A stretch of 8,032 nt of DNA from a bacterium (GCA_021815065.1 JAKAHI010000050.1:1-8032); one strand, 5' to 3'. Shown: positions 1 through 7,840, counted from the stretch's first letter. Notes: a model not told the origin generated them from the letters alone. A program made the numbers and translations.

Positions 1-963
1 TCCGATCATAATAAGGCCTGTTGCCATAAGAAATGCATAGATGGTAAACGCCGGCCTTCTGCCAAACCGGTCGGCAACAAAACCGAAGGTTGCATAACCA
101 ATGAAGCCGCCCGTCTGCGTTATTATCATCCATATGCCGGACTTCGTCATCGAGAAATGTCTCTGTTCATAAAGGTATCCTGGCAGCCACGCATAAGTAA
201 ACCAATAAGCAGACATAATAAATATTGCGAGGAGCAGGGACTTCAGAAACGTTGCGATATAATCCGATGAAAACAAGGACAGGAAACTGCTTCCGCTCTC
301 ATCCTTTGCAACAGCCTTTGACAGTTTTCCGCTCTTTATCATACTCTTGCGTTCTTCCCAGAGATCGGATTCCGGAAGTTTTTTCCGGACTATGATAACC
401 AGAACCGCAGGCAATACGGAAATCATGAATGAAGCCCTCCAACCTATTAACGGCGACAGAAAACCACCGACCAGTGCAGCAAGGGCAACGCCGACGGGCG
501 CTCCGGTCTGCATAAAGGCACCGAACCTTCCCCTTACCTTTGGAGGGAATGTTTCACCAACATAGGTTTGTCCCGTTGCCCATTCACCGCCGACACCTAT
601 GCCCGTAATGATCCTGAACAGGATGAGAAAATAAAAGTCCGGAGCGAGACCGCTCAAGAACGTCCCAATACTATACGTAAGGATGGTCCACTGCAGAACG
701 CTCCTCCTGCCATATCGATCCGCGAGTACACCGAAGACAATACCGCCGAGTGCAGTCGCAGCGAGTGATGTACCGAGTATATAAGAAAGATGGATATTGG
801 AGAGATGAAGCTCCTTTCCAATCGGGATAAGAAGGAATGTATAGAGGGTCAGGTCGTAAAAATCGAACACCCAGCCGGCCCAGCTCATCAAAAGAATGTA
901 ATAATGCTCTTTTATGGGAATATCATATTCGCTTAAAAGTTTGCCGTTCATAAACTTTATCAT
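1..963 (-). CDS. MFS transporter, metabolite:H+ symporter-like (C-terminus beyond left edge)
   Basis: The minus strand is open without a stop for 321 codons to the window edge. The product is an inner-membrane secondary transporter of the major facilitator superfamily, probably driven by proton symport. The superfamily loop signature occurs twice, once per half: DRYGRR at residues 82-87 and DRFGRR at 298-303. A segment near 117-128 reads RIITGIGVGGEW and is followed by GETFPPKVRGR, a pattern typical of the sugar/carboxylate (SHS/MHS-type) symporters. The early helix contains GWVFDFYDLTLY, also typical of that group. At least eight hydrophobic helices are visible, with a central cytoplasmic loop near residues 200-230. 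Full-length relatives have about 400-450 residues, so roughly a quarter is missing. The start at 963 is chosen because AAAGGA lies upstream, though 14 bases away. An in-frame ATG at 951 is the alternative. The substrate cannot be read from the sequence. The gene diverges from the receptor operon. Confidence 0.9.
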   Translation of the reverse strand, partial: MIKFMNGKLLSEYDIPIKEHYYILLMSWAGWVFDFYDLTLYTFLLIPIGKELHLSNIHLSYILGTSLAATALGGIVFGVLADRYGRRSVLQWTILTYSIGTFLSGLAPDFYFLILFRIITGIGVGGEWATGQTYVGETFPPKVRGRFGAFMQTGAPVGVALAALVGGFLSPLIGWRASFMISVLPAVLVIIVRKKLPESDLWEERKSMIKSGKLSKAVAKDESGSSFLSLFSSDYIATFLKSLLLAIFIMSAYWFTYAWLPGYLYEQRHFSMTKSGIWMIITQTGGFIGYATFGFVADRFGRRPAFTIYAFLMATGLIMIG

Positions 964-977
964 TAAACCGATCGGTA

Positions 978-983
978 TCCTTT
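978..983 (-). promoter_or_regulatory. Possible ribosome binding site of the MFS gene
   Basis: The minus strand reads AAAGGA here, 14 bases before the ATG at 963 and 26 before the ATG at 951. The spacing is longer than ideal for either start but favours 963. No better purine-rich site lies between them. Confidence 0.4.
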
Positions 984-1011
984 GGCAAGAAAAAGGTTGA
1001 GCCTCTCTTTA

Positions 1012-1039
1012 TTGACAAAATCTAAGTTTACGCTATGTA
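1012..1039 (+). promoter_or_regulatory. Sigma70-type promoter of the receptor operon
   Basis: A perfect consensus -35 box TTGACA occupies 1012-1017. After a 16-base spacer, TATGTA at 1034-1039 matches the -10 box at four of six positions. Transcription would begin about seven bases downstream, at 1045-1047, which is the ATG of the first receptor gene. The -10 box lies inside a palindrome, so a bound protein could block RNA polymerase. I could not resolve a clear opposing promoter for the transporter gene in the same 82 bases. Confidence 0.6.
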
Positions 1040-1046
1040 TAGCGTA
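1029..1046. promoter_or_regulatory. Perfect palindrome, likely operator
   Basis: The 18 bases TACGCTATGTATAGCGTA form an inverted repeat of two perfect 8-base arms around a GT centre. It covers the presumed -10 box and ends on the first base of the receptor start codon. It also lies 66 bases upstream of the divergent transporter's start. The size, symmetry and position suit a dimeric repressor. No regulator gene is present in the window, so the binding protein is unknown. As RNA it could fold only if transcription began further upstream than predicted. Confidence 0.55.
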
Positions 1047-3574
1047 TGAACTTTAAAACGCGGATAACGATTGCAAATTCACTCATAACCGTCATTGCCG
1101 TCGCTATCATATATTATGTAGCCATTAAAACCATAACCTTCACCCTGGAAACCATCAAATTCATTTCCATTGTGACGATATTCGTCGTCATCATAGCCTT
1201 GACCATACAGTACCTTGCGAGTTTGAAACCGTTTTCGATCATACGCGAATTCGAGAAACGGTTGAAAAACAACACTATGGACGAACGGTTTACCATGACA
1301 GCTTTTTACACCGCTGTTTCTTTCCCATTCTATTTTATGAGTGTATCCGCTGCACAATGGTATTTCTCTTCCGTAATTTATTTCATACTTCTCTATGGCT
1401 TTACGCAGGCAGGATTAATTACCGCCCTAAAAACCGTATTTGCCATTATCAGCGGTGCAACCATTGCGAACATATTCCAATATTTTGTTTATCAACGGTT
1501 GACCGAACCTCTCGTCATAACCATTCAACAGCATTTGAAAGATGCGGAGATCAACATAAAAAAGAGAATCGGTATTTTTACAAAGATCTTTTTCAGTGCT
1601 TCCCTGCTGATCATTATCTTTCTTATATTTGCAAGGACTATCAGCATGCAGCTCATGACCGATGCTCTTCGGTCGAACGGCATCGAGTCGGCAAAACTGG
1701 ACATGGCAGGCTCTATATCAAGGGTGGATTCCATTCTATCTCAGGGCCTTTCCGCAGAACAAACGTCATTGGAATTATCCAGGATGAAGCTCGGGACACA
1801 CGGTTATATGCTTCTGATGGACAGTTCTTACGATGATGTCTTCAACATATCCGAGAACTATACCGGCGTTGTTCCTTTAAAAATGCTGGCTGCAAGGGAT
1901 GTGTATAATGACCAGACCATCGAAGCTACCTTGATCAAGATGCCGATCAGCAAGGGACTCTACCTCGTCGGTGTCTACTCATGGTCGGATTATGCCGGTA
2001 TATTGGCCAAATTCGCCGACGCTATCAACTGGCTGATCCTTACTGTTATACTTGCACTGGTCATGGTGTCCCTCTACGCTACCCTCGACATCTATCTTCC
2101 GATCAAGGCAATCGGTTCTGCAGTGGAAAGGCTTACCAACGGAAATTTCTCCACTCAATCAGGCCTGTTTGTGGAAGATGAAGCCGGAACAGTGTCAAAC
2201 AACATCAGGAAGACAACGGAAAACATCAAGTCCGTCATCAAAACAATAAAATTATCAAGCTCGAACATTGCTGACATTGCGGATAAAATGATGAATTCGA
2301 TAGACCTGACAAAGGAAAATGTTCTCATCCTCGACAAGGAAATAAAAAGCAATGCAGAGATCATCGCATCTGTACAAAAAACACTCGACCAGCTTATGGA
2401 ATACATCGAAGGACTCATAAACTCCATAAATGATACAATCATAAACAGCGATAAGATGCAGGAATTTATGGACAGCAACAAAGATGTATTCTCCGGATTA
2501 AGCAGCTCAATTACCTCCATTATTGCATCAAACAACAATCTTCTTGACACCATAAAAAACATACAAAAAACTACCGCAGAGAGCATCAACACCGGTACGT
2601 TAAACAATTTTGATTATCTAAGAACGACAAACATGCAAAATGAACAGGCCGTCAAAAGATTGGGAATTATCATAGAATCTCTGACAGACAATATCAACAG
2701 ACTGAACGCGGAGATAAGAAAAGGCGGAAGCAATAAACAAAAAATCGATGTGATCTTCAATAGTTCTCTTGCCACGGTTTCTTCCCTTAACGATAATGTA
2801 GAACGAATAGTGACAGACCTGAACAAGATAGACCTTGTCATCGATGATACGAATTTACTGGCTATGAATTCCTCGGTCATATCCGCTCAGGCAGGAAAGG
2901 CAGGCAGGGGTTTCGATGTTGTGTCCGATGAGATTACAAAACTTGCCAGTGTAACGCAGACAAAGATCCTCGAGGTAAAAAACCTGACAGAGCTCCTCGT
3001 AAAAGAAAAGGATACGATAAAGAGCAATATATACGAAAAAAAGAGATTCATGGATAACGTAGACAGCAGGTTAAGCTCTTTCCGTGAAGAAACAAGCATT
3101 ATAACAAACCTTACTCTCCGTCTGAAGGAATCTTACGAAAACATTGTAAAAACCGCAAACAACCTGCACTCGAAACGGGAAAAATTATCGGCAGATGCGA
3201 CGGCAGAAAAGGAAATGCACCATCTCATGAAGACCAAGCTCATGTACGTAGAAAACAGTGTGACGGACATAAATAAATATTCCGCCGATCTGAAGGATGT
3301 TATCGATTCTATCGTGCATAAATGGGGGGATTACCGGGAAATCATGGGACAAATACCGGCTGAGCTTTCTACAATCAACGCACCGGCAAATACGATCAAC
3401 GGTTACATGAGTGTTATCAAAACAAAAACATCGGAGATACACGCGATACTTGACAGTATAGCCGAAACATCCCGTCACCTGAACAGGCAATTGGGCCATC
3501 TCGATATACGGAGCGATATCGAAAGCATATCGGATAAAATAAATGAGGAACCAAGAAGGTACAGGATACTATGA
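1046..3574 (+). CDS. Methyl-accepting chemotaxis-like transmembrane receptor with HAMP domain, divergent tip (first of pair)
   Basis: This 842-residue inner-membrane receptor resembles methyl-accepting chemotaxis proteins. Hydrophobic helices lie near residues 6-27, 39-60, 85-115 and 120-148, then at 181-200 and 325-347. Residues about 201-322 should lie outside the membrane and include a stretch resembling a small Cache/PAS sensor (GYMLLMD at 253-259). A HAMP domain follows at about 348-400 (P352, DEAG at 378-381). The rest is mostly Asn/Ser/Asp-rich coiled coil folding back at a tip near 600-633, where TNLLAMN and GKAGRGF are recognisable. At the Tsr Glu385, Arg388 and Glu391 positions it has Ile612, Gln615 and Lys618. 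Prolines at 771 and 780 probably end the regular coil, and there is no C-terminal CheR/CheB pentapeptide. Two similar motifs, KPFSIIREFEKRL (61-73) and TEPLVITIQQHL (153-164), suggest an internally repeated membrane module. No Shine-Dalgarno sequence precedes the ATG, and the predicted transcript start falls on it. Its stop overlaps the next gene by four bases. Receptor class is well supported; ligand and output are unknown. Confidence 0.85.
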   Translation: MNFKTRITIANSLITVIAVAIIYYVAIKTITFTLETIKFISIVTIFVVIIALTIQYLASLKPFSIIREFEKRLKNNTMDERFTMTAFYTAVSFPFYFMSVSAAQWYFSSVIYFILLYGFTQAGLITALKTVFAIISGATIANIFQYFVYQRLTEPLVITIQQHLKDAEINIKKRIGIFTKIFFSASLLIIIFLIFARTISMQLMTDALRSNGIESAKLDMAGSISRVDSILSQGLSAEQTSLELSRMKLGTHGYMLLMDSSYDDVFNISENYTGVVPLKMLAARDVYNDQTIEATLIKMPISKGLYLVGVYSWSDYAGILAKFADAINWLILTVILALVMVSLYATLDIYLPIKAIGSAVERLTNGNFSTQSGLFVEDEAGTVSNNIRKTTENIKSVIKTIKLSSSNIADIADKMMNSIDLTKENVLILDKEIKSNAEIIASVQKTLDQLMEYIEGLINSINDTIINSDKMQEFMDSNKDVFSGLSSSITSIIASNNNLLDTIKNIQKTTAESINTGTLNNFDYLRTTNMQNEQAVKRLGIIIESLTDNINRLNAEIRKGGSNKQKIDVIFNSSLATVSSLNDNVERIVTDLNKIDLVIDDTNLLAMNSSVISAQAGKAGRGFDVVSDEITKLASVTQTKILEVKNLTELLVKEKDTIKSNIYEKKRFMDNVDSRLSSFREETSIITNLTLRLKESYENIVKTANNLHSKREKLSADATAEKEMHHLMKTKLMYVENSVTDINKYSADLKDVIDSIVHKWGDYREIMGQIPAELSTINAPANTINGYMSVIKTKTSEIHAILDSIAETSRHLNRQLGHLDIRSDIESISDKINEEPRRYRIL

Positions 3575-6111
3575 TAAAGGCGAACCGGATTTTGACGGTA
3601 TTCTATTTAATTATCCTGTTTGTGGCAATCAGCATATTCAGTGCCCTGCTTTCGACCACCCGTATCATAACGATAAACGACCATATAGTAAACATTGTCC
3701 TTATCCTTGTTTCCACTTCAATCGCCGGTCTTATTTTTTATCTGGTCAACCCATTAAGCCTCCGCAAAGTAAAAGACCTTCTGGACGAAACCTTCACGGC
3801 GTCTTCAGAAAAACATCTGGATATGCTTGTACGGTATCCGTTCGCCATTCTGCCGCTGACCTTCATAACGGAATTGGCAGGAATGTTCGCATATCTCATT
3901 ACCGGCAGTATTGCGAATATAATAGAATTAGACGGTACACTATCCTCGCTCGGGGGCATCGCGGTTACCTTCCTGTTTGTGTTGATCATCGGTGAACTCT
4001 CGCAGATATATGTATTCAAGATCGTAACGAACACTTCTGCCTCAAAAGCCATCAGGAAGTTAAACATCATCGAATTGAAAAGCATATATATCCCCATAAA
4101 GTATAAGCTCATCGGTGTCTTCAGCATGATATCGATAGCTGCGTTTGTCATCATTGCGTACGCTGTTTTCAATAATGCCGACCGGTACATAAAACAGAGT
4201 TTATACAATGACACCATGAAATCGGCATCACTCATTGCCGGTGCGATCGATCAAAATCCAAACGCAGACAGCATATTAAAAGGAATAGCTGGATCTTCCG
4301 GGGGCACATACAGGATCTATGTATACAAAATTCACAGCGGTACGATAAAGGCTTATTCCCGGTCAACGCTCAGCAGCCGGATAATAAAGGAATTAAGCAC
4401 GGAGAACATGGTGCCGGATACACAGAACAAACAACTCCTGTTTTCTCTCCATAAGCCGCTCTTGATTGACGGGTCACCCCATCTTCTTGTTATCGGAGCC
4501 AGAGACAGTCTTTACATGAAGCTATTGTACCGTTTTATTTCCAATATGACCATAGCGGGTATTTTTATACTCTTCATAGTGCTTATCACAACATTCCTCA
4601 TTTCCAACGACATAGCGTCCCATGAAAAGAAACTTGCCGATTACTCTGCGGCCCTCTCAGGGAATAAATTGTCTCAAACACCGGGCTTTTTTTCAACCGA
4701 TGAACTCGGAATGATCTCTTTAAACTTAAGAGCACTCATGCGGACCTTTAAAGAATCAAGGCTCCGTACGAACGAAAACGTGTCCGGCATGAACAGTCTG
4801 ATAGGTGCGACGTTCAAAAATATTGCCGCAGTAAGATCAACCATTACGCAGCAATCGAAACACACGGATGACTTGTTCGGCATAATAAATTCTATAAAAG
4901 ACATTGCCCGGCAGATAACCGATCTGAGTGTGCCGTTCAGGGCGAGAATAGAAAAGGACAGCGAAATCATTTTTCGTGCGATACAACGGAATAAGGAAAC
5001 GAAATCTTCCGTGACCGCAGCATCAACGCGCATTACAAGGACGTTAAAATTGATCGAGAAAGATGTGAATGCATACGAAGACATGAAATATACTATAAAC
5101 AAACTGAAGACCATACTCCTTTCGGTTGATTCTACCACACAATCGTATACTTCGGTTACAGGCACGGCAAACACGCTGCTGGACGGATTTACAGGTTTAA
5201 TGACCGATATAAAGAAATCGAACATCGACGGCATGGAACTTACGAAAGATATCGAAGTTATAATAAACGAAACACAGAGTATAGCGGAAGGCGTACTTTC
5301 CCTTTTATCCTCTTTTCTTTCCCACATTCAGCAGTCGGATGAAATGCTGGGTATGATAAACAACGTCGCGGAGCGTACAAACCTCTTGTCCGTCAACGCC
5401 TTTATACTCGCCTCTTCACCCCAAACCGAAGGAAACAACTTCAGGGTCGTGGCGGAAGAGATCAAGAGGCTCGCAGGGAGAGCAAGAACCGGCTCCAAAG
5501 ATATCTCGGATTATATAACAAAAGTGCGAAGAAATGTTGATGAGGTTTCTACCGGTATAAAAGTCATCAACGGCATGTTTACCGGATTGAAACAATCCAT
5601 GAGTGATATCAATTCCATTACACAGAGGACAGAAGAGCTCTCGAACTCGGCAATCGATATAGCCGCTCATATAATCGGCGGGACTACAGGTAAAACCGTG
5701 CAGAGGAATGCCGGGGCTGGTTCTTCAGTGAATGCGCACAGCATGGAGATTGTATCGAAACTGACGGAAGACATATCTGCCACTTTGGACAGTTTACAGG
5801 GCATCGGCCGTGTCTTCGGTCAAATTAAAGACACGCTCATTAATTTAGCGGAGATCAATAATGCCCACGATACGACATTACTATCCATAAGCAACGCTGT
5901 CGAGAATATAAAATCGTTTATAGGTTACATCAACGACAGCCTTGCGATCGACATAAAAGAGCAGGTAGCTTATTCCTCGGATTCCGCAAAGGAGTTAATA
6001 GACCATATAAGAAATAATGAACAGAACATTTCAGACCTCGATACCATCATGAACCAGCTTATACAGGAGCTTGATCTCTTAAAGGAAAATATAAATTTAT
6101 TCATAGTTTAA
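3571..6111 (+). CDS. Methyl-accepting chemotaxis-like transmembrane receptor with HAMP domain, divergent tip (second of pair)
   Basis: This 846-residue partner of the preceding gene follows the same plan. Membrane helices lie near 7-26, 38-59, 88-112, 124-150, 178-199 and 324-345. About 120 residues (200-322) face outward, but they show little visible likeness to the first protein, which suggests a different stimulus. A HAMP-like linker (346-396, with TDELG at 376-380) leads to a long coiled coil. The tip lies near 600-636: TNLLSVN (603-609), then VVAEEIKRLA (626-635). The usual EAARAG segment is replaced by LASSPQ (613-618), giving Leu613 and Ser616 where Tsr has Glu385 and Arg388. A glycine-rich break (703-719) interrupts the return helix. 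No C-terminal CheR-binding pentapeptide is present. The ATG sits in an ATGA overlap with the upstream stop, with AGAAGG 11 bases before it, so the two are probably translationally coupled and made in similar amounts. The class call rests on the HAMP and tip pattern and is a little weaker than for the first gene. Confidence 0.8.
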   Translation: MIKANRILTVFYLIILFVAISIFSALLSTTRIITINDHIVNIVLILVSTSIAGLIFYLVNPLSLRKVKDLLDETFTASSEKHLDMLVRYPFAILPLTFITELAGMFAYLITGSIANIIELDGTLSSLGGIAVTFLFVLIIGELSQIYVFKIVTNTSASKAIRKLNIIELKSIYIPIKYKLIGVFSMISIAAFVIIAYAVFNNADRYIKQSLYNDTMKSASLIAGAIDQNPNADSILKGIAGSSGGTYRIYVYKIHSGTIKAYSRSTLSSRIIKELSTENMVPDTQNKQLLFSLHKPLLIDGSPHLLVIGARDSLYMKLLYRFISNMTIAGIFILFIVLITTFLISNDIASHEKKLADYSAALSGNKLSQTPGFFSTDELGMISLNLRALMRTFKESRLRTNENVSGMNSLIGATFKNIAAVRSTITQQSKHTDDLFGIINSIKDIARQITDLSVPFRARIEKDSEIIFRAIQRNKETKSSVTAASTRITRTLKLIEKDVNAYEDMKYTINKLKTILLSVDSTTQSYTSVTGTANTLLDGFTGLMTDIKKSNIDGMELTKDIEVIINETQSIAEGVLSLLSSFLSHIQQSDEMLGMINNVAERTNLLSVNAFILASSPQTEGNNFRVVAEEIKRLAGRARTGSKDISDYITKVRRNVDEVSTGIKVINGMFTGLKQSMSDINSITQRTEELSNSAIDIAAHIIGGTTGKTVQRNAGAGSSVNAHSMEIVSKLTEDISATLDSLQGIGRVFGQIKDTLINLAEINNAHDTTLLSISNAVENIKSFIGYINDSLAIDIKEQVAYSSDSAKELIDHIRNNEQNISDLDTIMNQLIQELDLLKENINLFIV

Positions 6112-6115
6112 CACC

Positions 6116-6859
6116 ATGCATCTTTTCACCTCAGAGGGTATCGTTATCCACAAATTGAAATATCTTGAATCCGATTTAATCGTAACCATTTTCTCGATTA
6201 CAGAAGGCAAGTTAAAAGCAATTGTAAAGGGAGGGGTAAACAGCAGGAAAAGGTTTCCCGGAGCTTTTGAAGTCGGGAATATCGGAGAGTTCGGGTTTAC
6301 GGCCAAAAACCCATACCAGCTTATGTACATAAACCATGCAAAGGTGAATAATTATCTTATCGATTTAAAAAAGGATTACGATAAGATCATCATGTTATTT
6401 TATATATTGGGTATTACCGATGCGATGCTCATTGAACATCAGAGTCACCCAAAGCTGTTTGAATTTTTGGTTTATACAATCCAATTTCTCGAAAACAACA
6501 AAGCGCTCAATCAGATCAGGCTGTTCTACGAATTCCACCTGTTAAAGGAGACCGGGTTGCTCCCTGCCATAGAAAAATGCGAATCGTGCGGTAGGCCGTT
6601 TGCCGGTAACCGGGTAAATTTTCTGCAACAGACAGGGAAACTGGTATGTGAGTCCTGCATACCCCATAACACCGGAACATTCGCAATACCGGACAATTTA
6701 TTGCTGCTGATAAAAGCGGTAAACAACAATTCTCTGAACGTGGACGAATTTCTCAAAGTGGATGTACCTCATGCTATGTTCGATATTACAACAAGGCTCA
6801 TGAGCAATTACATAGATAGACCATTGAAAATATGGCAGATGATTGATACTATTCAATAA
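6116..6859 (+). CDS. recO: DNA repair protein RecO
   Basis: RecO is a cytoplasmic protein of the RecFOR recombination-repair pathway. With RecR it displaces single-strand binding protein and loads RecA on gapped DNA, and it can anneal complementary strands. The 247 residues match the family's usual 240-260. The N-terminal OB-fold region has the expected pattern: GIVIHKLKYLESDLIVTIFS (8-27), GKLKAIVKGG (31-40) and SRKRFPGAFE (43-52). A helical region follows, with a zinc-type cluster C155-x2-C158 and C178-x2-C181. All four cysteines are present, as in the zinc-binding branch of the family. It starts four bases after the receptor stop and has no visible Shine-Dalgarno sequence, so ribosomes probably reinitiate from the upstream gene. 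A functional link between RecO and the receptors is not evident. Confidence 0.95.
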   Translation: MHLFTSEGIVIHKLKYLESDLIVTIFSITEGKLKAIVKGGVNSRKRFPGAFEVGNIGEFGFTAKNPYQLMYINHAKVNNYLIDLKKDYDKIIMLFYILGITDAMLIEHQSHPKLFEFLVYTIQFLENNKALNQIRLFYEFHLLKETGLLPAIEKCESCGRPFAGNRVNFLQQTGKLVCESCIPHNTGTFAIPDNLLLLIKAVNNNSLNVDEFLKVDVPHAMFDITTRLMSNYIDRPLKIWQMIDTIQ

Positions 6860-6862
6860 TCC

Positions 6863-6920
6863 TCTTCTTTTCCGATTTATAAAAGGATGAAGGGGAATTA
6901 AATTTACTGAGAAAAGAAGA
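6863..6920 (+). promoter_or_regulatory. Inverted repeat in the recO-protease spacer, may mask the ribosome binding site
   Basis: TCTTCTTTTC at 6863-6872 is the exact reverse complement of GAAAAGAAGA at 6911-6920, with a 38-base loop between. The downstream arm is the only purine-rich stretch close to the protease ATG at 6926, so in the mRNA the first arm could pair with the ribosome binding site and lower translation. The arms are plain pyrimidine/purine tracts and the loop is long, so the pairing may be weak or accidental. It is not a terminator: there is no U tract and the stem is AT-rich. Confidence 0.3.
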
Positions 6921-6925
6921 ATACT

Positions 6926-7840
6926 ATGAACAAAGATTATATCGACAATACACAGATAGACCTCGAGCAGCTCCATGATGATTACTATGGATGGAAACAG
7001 CCAGAAAAGCCTAAAATAAAGATACTGACGCCCTTTATCTTATTCTGCGTAACGTTTATTGCCGTAGTCTTTGCAGGTGCATTTCAGTATGGGGTAAACC
7101 CTTTTACCAATTTATCGGAGGCATACAAAGGGCTGCCCTTTGCGCTCATCCTGATGGGTATTCTCCTTTCCCATGAAATGGGACATTTTCTTATGTCTAA
7201 ACATCACGATGTTGCGGCAACCCTGCCCTACTTTATACCTGCGCCGAACATACTCGGAACATTTGGGGCATTTATACGCATGAAATCGCCTATTCCGGAC
7301 CGCAACGCACTCGTTGACATCGGTGCAGCAGGACCGATTGCAGGCTTTATCATAGCGCTGCCGGCCCTTATAATCGGTATTAAGCTTTCTCCTCTTGTAC
7401 CCATAGCATCCGTGAGCGGCATTACATTGGGGGACTCGTTGCTCGTTAAATTTTTATCGTTCATAATAAGGCCGGGCATACCTGCCGGTTACGAGATAGG
7501 ACTCAGTCCTATAGCATTTGCAGGCTGGATAGGCATGTTCGTCACCGCAATGAACCTCATACCCATAGGTCAGCTCGATGGCGGGCATATTGCATACGCA
7601 CTTTTCGGCAAATGGTATAATGCGATTGCAAGGCTTGCGCTTATCACGCTCGTTGTCATGGGCATATGGGGATGGGAGGTATGGCTTTTCTGGGCATTGA
7701 TTATCCTGATCCTCGGTATCAGGCATCCAAGCCCCATGGACCCGTATCAGCCTCTCGACACAAAGAGAAAAGCAATTGCATGGTTAGCGATAATCATATT
7801 GATAATAACGTTCATACCGGTCCCATTTTCAGGATTGTAA
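6926..7840 (+). CDS. Site-2 protease family intramembrane zinc metalloprotease (M50)
   Basis: This 304-residue polytopic inner-membrane protein belongs to the site-2 protease family, which cuts substrates within or near the membrane, often to release regulators. The zinc motif HEMGH lies at 83-87, with Glu84 as the catalytic base and His83/His87 as metal ligands. The third ligand lies in NLIPIGQLDGGH (210-221), Asp218. GPIAG (136-140) and the TLPYFIPAPNILGTFGAFIR stretch (99-118) resemble the plant EGY1/cyanobacterial/archaeal branch, and no PDZ domain is seen. About 32 N-terminal residues are charged and cytoplasmic, and the final helix (283-299) follows an HPSPMD segment (267-272). The ATG at 6926 is the only in-frame start after a stop at 6908-6910. 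The upstream GAAGA is a weak ribosome binding site. The substrate is unknown. It may be co-transcribed with recO across 66 bases. Confidence 0.9.
   Translation: MNKDYIDNTQIDLEQLHDDYYGWKQPEKPKIKILTPFILFCVTFIAVVFAGAFQYGVNPFTNLSEAYKGLPFALILMGILLSHEMGHFLMSKHHDVAATLPYFIPAPNILGTFGAFIRMKSPIPDRNALVDIGAAGPIAGFIIALPALIIGIKLSPLVPIASVSGITLGDSLLVKFLSFIIRPGIPAGYEIGLSPIAFAGWIGMFVTAMNLIPIGQLDGGHIAYALFGKWYNAIARLALITLVVMGIWGWEVWLFWALIILILGIRHPSPMDPYQPLDTKRKAIAWLAIIILIITFIPVPFSGL

Noticed and set aside
347..768. Two plus-strand open frames of 72 and 66 codons at the left
   Set aside because: Both overlap the MFS gene on the other strand, which has clear family motifs. The short frames have no motifs.
3543..3995. 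150-codon plus-strand frame across the receptor junction
   Set aside because: It is an out-of-frame shadow of the two receptor genes, with a composition unlike its neighbours and no motif.
4674..5327. 217-codon open frame on the minus strand inside the second receptor gene
   Set aside because: It lies entirely antisense to a well-supported coding region. Its product is Ser/Val/Phe-rich with no recognisable motif, as expected from the reverse of an Asn/Lys/Asp-rich coiled coil.
5677..5700. GGTTGKTV in the second receptor, reminiscent of a Walker A nucleotide-binding loop
   Set aside because: The first glycine of the GxxxxGK[ST] pattern is absent (Ile702 is at that position), and it lies in a glycine-rich break within a coiled coil.
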